Of a DNA stretch of 31,442 nucleotides, positions 7,716 through 16,251 are shown one piece after another; the first letter of the stretch is position 1; each line of letters begins with the position of its first letter. The stretch lies in contig JAKSYS010000710.1 in the NCBI GenBank assembly GCA_022925895.1, positions 1 to 31,442 of the forward strand, read 5' to 3'. The stretch is from Fragilaria crotonensis. Taxonomy: Eukaryota; Bacillariophyta; Fragilariophyceae; Fragilariales; Fragilariaceae. Made by a program: the position numbers and the translations under genes. The notes under the pieces are model-generated. The model had not been told where the DNA came from. It was given only the letters and a program-made list of their open reading frames with translations, and did not search any database.

Positions 7716-10007
7716 ATGACCCTGGCCAGCTCTTTTTCGCGGAGCCATCATGTAACCCTATCAGCAATTCAGACAGCTGGAGGACGATGGAGATCTTGTC
7801 GCCAGATCTTGTTGTTTCTCATTGTGATGCAAGCTTTGATTCTCATTTACATTGGAATCTCGGTTTCCGAGTTGCCGCAGGGGATTCACCCAATGATGCA
7901 GTTAAACGACGAACACGAACTCAGTACAACAGCGGCGACAACAAATCCAGCTCCCGTCTTGTCACTTGTGGAAGAAACAGTTACATCCAATGTTCCGAAA
8001 TCACACAAAAGTCTTAAACCCGTCAAAGTAGAAGAGGTGGCTGTAGCAGCAACAAATGGTGGTCTGCTGCATGAAACTGAAGCCTATTTTGCCGATTTTC
8101 GGCAGCAACGAGCTCAACCCAACTTTCGAAACGCCGCTTTGCCCGGAGATGACAAGTGGATAAAACGACAAGCCTTTCTGTCAGAACAGCAGCATGAACA
8201 AGGAGTAACGAATCACTCTTTGAAATCATGCTATTACTATGGACATGGTCGAGTCCTGATCCATCCAGAATGCCAACCTGATGAGGATGGTAAATACCCT
8301 GCATTGGTGGCATACAACTCATTAGAAGGAATCGAACGAACTTGGTGTGGCCAAATGATTCGGCCACTTGGTTATCTCCGTATGGAGGGTGGATGCAACG
8401 AACCGGTCAAGCTCTTTCCTCACGACTTTCCACCAGTGTCGGGGAGAGGTATGCCTCCGATTCAGTTCATTCGAAAGGACACCCCATTGGGGCATCTGCA
8501 GAAGCTGGACTCTTGCAGCTAGAACTGCGAAGTCACAACCGAGAGGTGTCAAGATGTAAAGAGCACGGCATCTTTAGAGCATGTGGAGACTATTGATTGC
8601 TTTCCCTTGGTATCGGATTGGACAATAGGAAACACTACTTGGATTTTCAGAATTTACCGTCGGGATCCAAACATGAAGTTCGACCGCAAGGCTTATCGTA
8701 ATTTCAACTTTTACGCTTCTCAATCCCCCAAGGCTGATATTCCTCTCTCCCTCTTTCGTTGGGATCGAGATGGTGGGACACCGACCCCGGCGCTTGACTT
8801 TGATGCTACTGACAAATCCATTTCCTTTTTTGATAATACTGCTTGCAGGGGTCACACATATGCCGCGAGCTGGGTTCAGACTTTTAACGATAAAGCGATA
8901 CTCGCATCGTATGGAAACTGTATTCCGACGACACCGATTCCGCCCGGTTTATCGTTGCAAAACGAGGCGGATCGAAAGATGTTGTTGCAGAAACACTTGT
9001 TCAATTTTGTTGCCGATCATACCGCCGCCGATGAGTTCGCCTGTGGCGTCATATGGGAAGCCCTTCACGCTGGAACGATTCCAGTCTACTTCGGCCCGAA
9101 CAACATTTCCCAGTATGTACCTCCTCATTCAATCATTTCTGCCTCGGAAATCGGCACGAAAAAGCGCACAGCCGAACTCATCATGGAGATCGCCTCGAAC
9201 AGGACGCTGTGGGAAACCTATCACGCGTGGCGCAAGCAACCCTTTCCGAGTCATCTGAAGCGTCACCTTGAACTTGTCCCGACGGAACCGCTTCTCTGTC
9301 GGATCTGCAAGTGGGCGTACGCCAAACGGTATGGATTGGCATGGAACCCGACGACCCAGCGGGTGCAAATGCCTGTCATTGCTCGAGACTACGTTTGCCA
9401 GTCAGCGGACGGATTCGTAATGCAGCCGTTCCGTGAAAGTTGGATCTTCTCTTCCTCATCGAGTTCACGGAATGATGTTACCCTTGCGGATACTGGAGTG
9501 AGGTGTGCGGATAGTACAAATTCGACACAAGTCTTTCAATCGGATGGGTTGTTTTCGTTGACGCGGACAGTGAGTCAGCATGACACCATTGTGGATTTTA
9601 TTATCCCAGAGATAAAATCGCAGAAAGGAAATGTAGTTTTACGTTTGGAAGTTGGGATTGAAAATTGGGACGGCTCACACTTTCGCGATGTCCATCAAAG
9701 CATCGCATCTCATCACGTTTCGTTTCATTCGTCTGTCGCTATCCAGGACCGCTTCTCACGAATGACCGTACTTGCCAATTGGCCAACGCAATTGAGAAGT
9801 CCCGCTCGAGGGATTATCGAAGTTGTTGTCTTAGGCCCGGATGAAGAGAGTCTGCTAATGAATGAGGTTCGACAGATTCGGATCTTGTTGGAGGACATCA
9901 GTTCACTTCGGGATGTCAAGACGGAATACGGGGCAACGCCATTCGCCAAGCCCCTTATGCAAGACTTCTTGGACCCCCTAGAGCTTTACTTTGTCACGCC
10001 ATCGTAG
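7716..10007 (+). CDS. GT10-like alpha-1,3-fucosyltransferase, two exons
   Basis: Joining 7716-8448 to 8578-10007 gives 720 residues. The protein looks like a type II Golgi enzyme: about 30 cytosolic residues, one membrane anchor at about residues 31-50 (ILLFLIVMQALILIYIGISV), a Ser/Thr/Val-rich stem, then the catalytic part. The GT10 donor-binding region lies at about residues 383-435, with EALHAGTIPVYFG and QYVPPHSII matching the family's conserved tail of the motif. The preceding canonical Phe-Glu-Asn and Tyr-x-Thr-Glu-Lys positions read VADHT and FACGV instead, so donor binding may differ. About 240 further residues form a beta-rich domain I do not recognise. Without splicing, the frame meets a stop at 8520-8522 inside the predicted intron. 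Product: probably fucose transfer in alpha-1,3 linkage to glycans; the acceptor is unknown. Confidence 0.75.
8449..8577 (+). other. predicted intron in the GT10-like gene
   Basis: The donor GTATGC at 8449 and the acceptor CATCTTTAG ending at 8577 enclose 129 bases with an in-frame stop at 8520. Removing it leaves one base (G) before and two (AG) after, which rebuild a Glu codon and restore the same downstream frame. A shorter splice ending at CAG 8518 would shift into a stop, so it was not chosen. Confidence 0.65.
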
Positions 10008-10041
10008 AATTGAAGTTTAGCCATCGTAGAATTGAAGTTTT
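9998..10041 (+). repeat. 22-bp tandem duplication over the GT10 stop codon
   Basis: Bases 9998-10019 (core CCATCGTAGAATTGAAG) are repeated immediately at 10020-10041 with one difference at the end. The first copy contains the TAG stop of the GT10-like gene; the second lies in its 3' untranslated region, about 30 bases before the end of the convergent coiled-coil gene. Confidence 0.9.
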
Positions 10042-10067
10042 ACTAATAGACCTACGCGAAGTCTCTA

Positions 10068-13000
10068 TTACTCTTCTTCGGTTTGTTCTCCGTGTTCATC
10101 TTGTTTCTCGTCCTCACCGTCGGATTCTTCTTCGCACGCGGAAATCCCGCTCTGCGCCGGTTCCAGTACATCATTTTCATCGTCATGGTCCACACCCTCG
10201 ACGACGTTATCGGCACTGTCGGTTGATTGCTCGGCAGTGACTTCGTCCATTTCCTCCGCACCATCAGTCACCAACAATTTTCCCGGCCCTTCAGTTCTTT
10301 CCACACCTGCAGAATCACCTTCAGAGTTGATTGCAGGCACGTCGCCCTCTGATAAGACAAGATCTGCCTCTGCGTCGGTAAGATCCAGCTCTTCAAGCTT
10401 GTTCTTGATGTCTTGCAGAATTTCGTCGAGTTCTGCCGCCTTCTCGAAGTCTTCTTGCTCGGCAGCACCATCGATGTCCGCTTCCACTTGAGCCAGTTTC
10501 TTGTTAAGTTCCCTTGCCTTCATAACGTTCTCCAGAATAACTTCTCCAGAAGAGCGAGATGATATCTGCACTTCAGCTTCCTTAATATCCTCATCGTGGT
10601 GAGCCACTGTAGTTGGTTTGGCCTCCTCAATCTCATCGCCTCCTTCTTCGCTTTCATCGATGTCCCCATAAATGGCTTCCCATCCTCCAAATTTGTGCCC
10701 AAGGGATTGTCCTTCGAGTTTTAAGGCATCGATTTGGCCCTTAAGCACCAGCCCACCAACACCTTTGACAGAATACGGAGAAGCTTTGCCACACACTTTT
10801 TTCTTCGTGTGAAGAAGAGCCTTGATTCTGGTGGCGATCTTTTCCATGGCGACTCTCCCTGACTCCTTCTCCTTTTCGTTTGCGGTGGCTTGCTCTCGCT
10901 CAAGCTCCCTTTGAACCTTTTCGAGAGACGCTTTCGCTTCCTTGTGCCTGATTTTAGCTTCTCCGATGAGTTTGTCTTCAAGTTCTTGGAGACGAGCGCT
11001 GAATTCCTTTATCTCCTTTGACGCTCGTCCAGCAGTCTTGAAGTCTCGCTTGGCTGCAGCCCTCGATTTCTCTTCCTCAAGTTTTGGAAGCTTCTCTTGC
11101 AAACGCCTGCTCTCGCCATCAAAACTGACTAAAGTTGCCTCAGCAACCTTCGCAAGTTGTGCAGCCTCTGATACGGCTGCCTCGCACTTGACCAGATCGG
11201 CTTGAATCTGCGCCAACTTTCCGTCAACTTCTTCATCTTCTTCGCGAATATGCTCAAACGTGACCGCTTGGGAGATGATGTCCTGGAAGGTGCTGGCAAC
11301 ACTTATATTCGCATCGATTTCATCCAAGATGCTGTTGCGCTGTAGCAAAGCCTCTGAGTGAGCAGCTACTTCAGCCTCGTGAGCTTCTTTGAGTCTATGG
11401 TACGCGTTAGACTCGTTTGTCCATTCTTTGTGATTCTCTCTGACCGACATCTCCTTCTTCTGAACTCGCGTGATTTGGCGGTTGAATTTGACTAAAACCT
11501 TGGAAATGTCAGCATCTTGAGCCAGCATTTTCATTTTGAGTTGTTGGGCTTCTATTTCCTTCAGTCGCAGCTGTTCTCTTAGATCATCCATCTCTCGCTC
11601 GACTGCAGTAAGCTTTTCCCTCGATTCTTCGCGAAGTTTCTCAAGTTCAGCAGTCTGATCGGCGATCGCATCATCCAGTTCTTTTCGTTCCATCTTGACC
11701 AGAGACTCATCACGTTCAAGATGTTTCAGTTCACCCTTGAGGCGCTCATTCTCGCCGGAAAGTTGTCGGGCAGTAACAGCGAATCGTGCCATGATATCTG
11801 AGGGATCATCTGCGTGCTTCTGCTTGGATTTAAAATCCTCCAAATCCGATGCGACACTCTCAAAGCACTTTGTAACCCCATTTACGACTCGAGGCGTCTG
11901 TTCGTCCAACTGCGCTAACGCCTTTCCGATATTGTCGAGAATGGCAGTACACTCAGCTCTTTCACGATTGTGACCCTCCAAGACAACCTGGAGACGATCC
12001 GCCAGCTCAAAGTCTTCTTGTTCTGCTGCTTCCATCTGCTGCGTCTCAGTCTGGACGATTTGCTGAGCAGCGAGGCGTTCCTTGGCGAGGGCCACGAAAC
12101 GCTCTTCCAGCAACATGTTGCGTTGCTGACGAAGCTCTCCGACTTTGTTCATGGCCCTTCGGACATCGCTTGCAAACTGTTGCAGAATAATGTCCATGAG
12201 TTGACGAGGCGATGGAGGTGGAGGAGCTACGGCCTTGACACCCCAGGATGGAACAGAGACTTGGCTAGTAGCAGCAAGTTCCGACGCCGGTTTACCCCAC
12301 GTGGGATTAGCTTCAGTGACAGGCGGCCTATCCCAGACAGTCTTGGCAGGATCGACATCAAACTCGTGTTTGGTCATCTTCATCATGTGTCGCTCCGCCA
12401 TTGCCCTTTTGATTTCTTCCTGCTCCCGAAGAATCCTTTCTGCCTGTGTTTCAGGGCCAGTATGCAGCGACGCATCAGGTGTGGGAATCATGAGCGAAGA
12501 CTCACTGCTACGGGAGCTCGTCCCTGCCATAACACCACCAATCGAACCGCTGCGTTCGGATCCCTCGTTTGTGCCCTTGCTGCGCAGTCCACCAAACCAG
12601 GAAAAAGCACTCTTTTGACTAGCCGAGTGAGCGTCCTTGACCGCCTCTCTGGCCAGGCGAGCCTGTGCTTCTTCCGCGGCACGCTGTGCTTCCACTAGCT
12701 CGTCGTCCACATCCGGGCTGTATATCGATGTAGGACTCTTGAGACTAACATTGGAAGCGGTATCTTCGGGAGCAACCGAAACCAACTTGCTCTGTTCCTG
12801 CTGTTTTTGCTGCAAAAACTCTTCAGCACGACGAAGCGCATCCTCGGCTGCATCCCTGGTCAGGACCGGTTGTTCACCACCGGCGTCACCACCACCACCA
12901 ACGGCACCAACACTAGTACTAGTACTAGCACCACCTCCCGGCGATCCAAAACTTCCAGATGTTGGAATTGCTGCCCCGGTACCGACTTTGGGAGCGCGGG

Positions 13001-13430
13001 AACGACGCTTGATATTCTTGCGCTGGGCCACACCTGCCCCGCCAAAGGTTACGCCAGCCCCAGCAATGCCACCGCCACCTTCGTCTGAAGAACTCATCAT
13101 GAACGAGGGAGGCCGGTCGGCGACGAGAGTCGGAGTACTCAGAAAGGAGAAACCACTGTTGTTCGACTCCGGCGCAGCAGCGGCTGGCGATGGAGGTTCA
13201 GGGTTGGATAGGAAACTAAATCCGGATGCACCTGCCGGAGATGGATGTTCGACGGGAATGCTTGGTACACTGCTTCCCATGAAGCTAAACGCCGATGGCG
13301 GTGCTGCAGACTCCGCTGGTGTGGGGATGGAAGGTCCAGTCATGAAGGAGAAGGAAGATCCAGAATGCAGCTCCGGCTGCTTCTCTTCCTTCTTATCAGA
13401 TGCACCCTTTATCTCAAGGCCTCCAAACAT
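10068..13430 (-). CDS. large coiled-coil protein with FSF repeats and UVR-like motifs
   Basis: A single intact frame encodes 1,120 residues. The N-terminus carries four short repeats, (S/A/G)FSF(M/L), at residues 27, 48, 71 and 94, spaced 21-23 residues, each in a Pro/Ser-rich linker. A Gly-rich stretch and a basic patch (KNIKRRSRAPK, about residue 140) follow. From about residue 325 to 890 the protein is mostly predicted coiled coil, rich in Glu, Lys, Ala and Gln. Three segments resemble the UVR helical hairpin: EQEDFELADRL (about 470), KRDFKTAGRASKE (about 795) and EQEDFEKAAEL (about 990). The C-terminal 100 residues are strongly acidic. I do not recognise a named family; the layout suits a scaffold or tether with short adaptor-binding peptides (inference). 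It is convergent with the GT10-like gene at a 60-base gap. Confidence 0.85.
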   Translation of the reverse strand: MFGGLEIKGASDKKEEKQPELHSGSSFSFMTGPSIPTPAESAAPPSAFSFMGSSVPSIPVEHPSPAGASGFSFLSNPEPPSPAAAAPESNNSGFSFLSTPTLVADRPPSFMMSSSDEGGGGIAGAGVTFGGAGVAQRKNIKRRSRAPKVGTGAAIPTSGSFGSPGGGASTSTSVGAVGGGGDAGGEQPVLTRDAAEDALRRAEEFLQQKQQEQSKLVSVAPEDTASNVSLKSPTSIYSPDVDDELVEAQRAAEEAQARLAREAVKDAHSASQKSAFSWFGGLRSKGTNEGSERSGSIGGVMAGTSSRSSESSLMIPTPDASLHTGPETQAERILREQEEIKRAMAERHMMKMTKHEFDVDPAKTVWDRPPVTEANPTWGKPASELAATSQVSVPSWGVKAVAPPPPSPRQLMDIILQQFASDVRRAMNKVGELRQQRNMLLEERFVALAKERLAAQQIVQTETQQMEAAEQEDFELADRLQVVLEGHNRERAECTAILDNIGKALAQLDEQTPRVVNGVTKCFESVASDLEDFKSKQKHADDPSDIMARFAVTARQLSGENERLKGELKHLERDESLVKMERKELDDAIADQTAELEKLREESREKLTAVEREMDDLREQLRLKEIEAQQLKMKMLAQDADISKVLVKFNRQITRVQKKEMSVRENHKEWTNESNAYHRLKEAHEAEVAAHSEALLQRNSILDEIDANISVASTFQDIISQAVTFEHIREEDEEVDGKLAQIQADLVKCEAAVSEAAQLAKVAEATLVSFDGESRRLQEKLPKLEEEKSRAAAKRDFKTAGRASKEIKEFSARLQELEDKLIGEAKIRHKEAKASLEKVQRELEREQATANEKEKESGRVAMEKIATRIKALLHTKKKVCGKASPYSVKGVGGLVLKGQIDALKLEGQSLGHKFGGWEAIYGDIDESEEGGDEIEEAKPTTVAHHDEDIKEAEVQISSRSSGEVILENVMKARELNKKLAQVEADIDGAAEQEDFEKAAELDEILQDIKNKLEELDLTDAEADLVLSEGDVPAINSEGDSAGVERTEGPGKLLVTDGAEEMDEVTAEQSTDSADNVVEGVDHDDENDVLEPAQSGISACEEESDGEDEKQDEHGEQTEEE

Positions 13431-13644
13431 GACGATAGCGTGTTTGTATAAGACTGTTCAACGACAAAAGGGGAAGAGAGAAACAAGGTAATGGTGTTAC
13501 CCTTGTGACCAGTACTTGCAATGCCAAGAACCGAGAGATGAAGGGAATGCATTTACGTCCAATGTTTGCGGCGTTCGTGACTCGAGTCCTCGCACTCCGA
13601 CTGCGTTGCCGCGTAGGACTGTACGGTGTATGCCACTCTTGCGG

Positions 13645-13658
13645 TACTACCGGTAGTA
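13645..13658. repeat. 14-base perfect palindrome TACTACCGGTAGTA
   Basis: Both strands read the same. The half-site TACTACC recurs in inverted form 55 bases downstream at 13713-13734 with a loop. It lies 215-230 bases upstream of the coiled-coil gene start, a position where a dimeric regulator could bind (inference). Confidence 0.75.
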
Positions 13659-13712
13659 GCAGTTGGTGGAGGATCGCAAATTGGACAAATGACTGTGAAA
13701 GCATTGTTGCTC

Positions 13713-13734
13713 CTACTACCCGTACAGGTAGTAG
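13713..13734. repeat. inverted repeat, 8-base arms, 6-base loop
   Basis: CTACTACC (13713-13720) and GGTAGTAG (13727-13734) are exact inverted copies around CGTACA. The arms share their core with the palindrome at 13645. Confidence 0.75.
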
Positions 13735-13825
13735 CGACAAGGATATCATTATCTATTTTGTGCTCTCATTACTGTCAGTAATATGATACAGTACAGTAGG
13801 TTCACTCATCACGATCGCGACTTTC

Positions 13826-14973
13826 TCAAGCTGTGCGTTTCAATGCGGCCAAAACCTCAGCCCAGACCCCATCCATATCCTGATTGGCATTCACACCCCG
13901 AACAACACCATGAGGTTTGTAATGATCCAAAATAGGAACAGTCTCACCATGGTATCCCTGTAAACGCTTAACCAACGCAGCTGCAGTGTCATCAGGACGC
14001 TGCATCAGTGGTTCCTTCGTCACATCGTCCAACATACTTTCCGGAATGGGCTTTCCATGGGCATCGAGCTTCATAGACTTGGGTGGTGCGAATTTGACGT
14101 GATATGAACGATGACTTGTGAATCCATCGTCCACAAATACGCTCTTCAATACTTCATCCAGAACTTTCAATTCCACAACCTTGGTAACAGAGGCACCTTC
14201 TTCTGCAACATGGCATCAGAGCTCGTGCTTGTTCCAACGTACGGGAATCCGTCAAGATGAACCCAAAACGGCAATCTTCGTGCTTGATGCGATCGCGAAT
14301 GATGCCCACGACAATGTCGTCACTGACTAGTCCACCGGCCTTCATAACTGCTTGCGCCTTTTTCCGATGTCCGTTTGAGCACTAACGGCCTCACGCAACA
14401 TGTCGCCGGTCGAGTTGAGGACCCCAACAAATCTTCAATCTTAGGTCCGTGAGTACCCTTTCCTGATGCATTGTAGTGTATGTCGTTGCGTGTTTGCTTG
14501 GGAACATTGGGCGAGTCATTGTGAAAATGACGAAGAAATTGAGCGGATTGTGAGATTCGTGTCAAGAAATCTAGTCTCAAACGAGATTCATCGCAGGAAC
14601 GTACCAGCTCCTGGAGGTCAAAGAAATCAAAATATTACGTGGCCAGTACTTCCAAACTTGTCTTCGACTTCTTTCTTGACTTCGACTGTCGACTTGCCTC
14701 CCAGGATACCATTCTGAGTCTTCTCCGACTGCAATAAGGCGAAATGTGAGTGCGAGTCGTGCGACGCAATTCCCCTCCGACCTCCCCCATAACCTATTTC
14801 ATATCGATGGATCGTACCTCTCGCGTGGCAATGGCAATGGAAAGTGCGGCGACACCTGCCGCCGCCAGGAGCGGAGTCAAGGAACGAGGAGGTTGCGATC
14901 GTGCCGCAGTGCTGAAACATGCTCGTGGAGGAGCGCGTGCTGCGAAACGACGGGCGACAGTGGAGGCCAACAT
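13826..14973 (-). CDS. mitochondrial adenylate kinase, frame broken by small deletions
   Basis: Adenylate kinase balances ATP, ADP and AMP. Three exons are likely: 14973-14818, 14728-14605 and 14462-13826, with introns 14729-14817 (GTACGA...TTGCAG) and 14463-14604 (GTACGT...ATCAG). The second intron splits the P-loop, which across the splice reads close to GPPGAGKGT. Exon 1 is a mitochondrial-type presequence ([20 protein letters not shown]) followed by a hydrophobic segment ([15 protein letters not shown]), suggesting an inner-membrane-anchored form. Later landmarks are [26 protein letters not shown], a disrupted FILDGFPRT region, and the intact LID and C-terminal part with [16 protein letters not shown] and [12 protein letters not shown]. 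The frame is lost about eight times between 14650 and 14180, nearly always where one base of a short run seems missing. Every motif survives in some register, so I favour sequence error over a pseudogene. Confidence 0.75.
14463..14604 (-). other. predicted intron within the adenylate kinase P-loop
   Basis: On the minus strand GTACGT (from 14604) to ATCAG (to 14463) encloses 142 bases. Splicing joins the GPPGAG part to GKGTHGP, rebuilding the nucleotide-binding loop, which is strong support for the site. Confidence 0.6.
14729..14817 (-). other. predicted first intron of the adenylate kinase gene
   Basis: On the minus strand GTACGA (from 14817) to TTATTGCAG (to 14729) encloses 89 bases and joins two exons at a codon boundary. 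Without it the frame stops seven codons past the donor. Confidence 0.6.
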
Positions 14974-15456
14974 ACTGGTTGTTGTGCAATTTGTAAAAAG
15001 AGGTGGATGCTGGTTGCGCAATGACGATGCCCTTGTGCAGTACTGGTAGCTGTGGACATTTTTGGAATGAAAGACAGCGTCGGGTGATTTGAAGGATTGA
15101 CGGACGGACGGAAGGAACCGAGGAACTGTTTTTCGCATCGAGGCGTTACCGTGTGTGATGGTTTGCAAGGTTCTTGCTGACGACGACTCAATCACTTTCA
15201 TCGATGAAAGACCTGTGGAACGAAGTGAGTTCATGGCAAACATTTTGAAGTGTATAATTACCGACAATTTTTTAGAGTACAACTCGAAACGATGAATGAT
15301 GACAATTTATCGGGAGAAAGAAAGATGCAAATATGTCTTTTCAAGATCTTGCACAGCAGCTGGTCAGGTGAATTGTACATTGTATAGACTAGTGGGTTCC
15401 TCACAACTGATCGGAGTATGATATATACTACAGGTCTACAGGATACAGGACGCACG

Positions 15457-15484
15457 CAGTACCCAAAACTGGTCATACTCCGTA
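15457..15484 (+). repeat. 28-base direct repeat, copy 1
   Basis: CAGTACCC plus five variable bases plus TGGTCATACTCCGTA. The same arrangement recurs at 15811-15838. The 15-base second half is identical between copies. Confidence 0.85.
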
Positions 15485-15810
15485 GTTCCGTAGCCCATCA
15501 GACCTACTACAGTAGCATACTTTTTGGTACCAACGTAAGCTACTTCATGACGTACAGTACACAGTACCCACAGACCCCCCAGAGTTGTGCTATCATGCCC
15601 CAGTATTGCAGTTCATCGCACGGTATGTTTTACAGTAGCATTTGTGAAGCAACCCCTGCTCACACCAAATTCCGTGAGTATTCCATCCAGTAACTTTGAA
15701 TTCGTACAGTACTGTATTTCAGTAAAGTAACTCACTGTCGTTTCAACATGAATTACCATCCATTTATGTACTGTAGACCTGTAGTACATGGAATCCACGT
15801 AACAGTACAA

Positions 15811-15838
15811 CAGTACCCCAGAGTGGTCATACTCCGTA
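15811..15838 (+). repeat. 28-base direct repeat, copy 2
   Basis: Second copy of the unit at 15457-15484, in the same orientation about 354 bases downstream, directly before the (AC)13 tract. Confidence 0.85.
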
Positions 15839-15842
15839 ACAA

Positions 15843-15868
15843 ACACACACACACACACACACACACAC
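15843..15868 (+). repeat. (AC)13 microsatellite
   Basis: Thirteen uninterrupted AC units followed by the related GCACGCAC. Likely length-polymorphic between strains. Confidence 0.95.
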
Positions 15869-16251
15869 GCACGCACAAAGCAAATTAAAAAAGGAGTAGG
15901 ATATAGAGTGTATAGATATATATAGTGTATGAACATAAATACGTTAATTACTAATTTATCCAACGCCCGCGAACTTCTCAGGACAGATTCCAGACGGTCT
16001 ACATCGAAAACTGGAACCACCGATCTGAAATCTGAAACCTTCGTAATCCAGCACGATCAAATCCGAACAACCACAACACACAACCGAACCGAGGAATCGC
16101 GACAACAGGGTCAAGTGTCAACAAGCTTTGTGCCTCGAACAACTGACGCGTCGTCAATAATACTGAAAGAAGCGAAAGTTCAGTGTCTTCTTGTCACCGT
16201 AGCACGTGTTGGCTCTCACCTTTTCATCACCGGAACAACAATCAACTCAAG

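Larger units (their letters stand above)
13431..13825. other. intergenic region with two hairpin-forming repeats
   Basis: This gap separates the start of the coiled-coil gene from the end of the adenylate kinase gene, both on the minus strand, so it holds the former's promoter. It contains the perfect 14-base palindrome TACTACCGGTAGTA (13645-13658) and an 8-base inverted repeat CTACTACC/GGTAGTAG with a 6-base loop (13713-13734). No coding frame is supported. Confidence 0.5.
14974..16251. other. repeat-rich divergent intergenic region
   Basis: About 1.28 kb lies between the divergent starts of adenylate kinase and the prolyl hydroxylase. From 15400 to 15840 it is dense in GTAC, TACAGTA and TACTGTA words, carries a diverged 28-base direct repeat, and ends with an (AC)13 microsatellite. 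A TGACGT site lies at 15547-15552. No gene is supported; frames here merely translate the simple repeats. Confidence 0.6.

Noticed and set aside
8520-8522. In-frame stop in the GT10-like gene as evidence of a pseudogene
   Set aside because: It lies inside a well-formed GTATGC...TTTAG intron whose removal restores the frame exactly.
12637-13491. 284-codon + strand frame over the start of the coiled-coil gene
   Set aside because: Antisense shadow of a Gly/Ser/Ala-rich region; the minus strand holds the intact 1,120-residue frame with repeats.
15613-16020. 135-codon minus-strand frame containing Val-Cys repeats
   Set aside because: It translates the AC microsatellite and flanking simple sequence; no gene-like composition.
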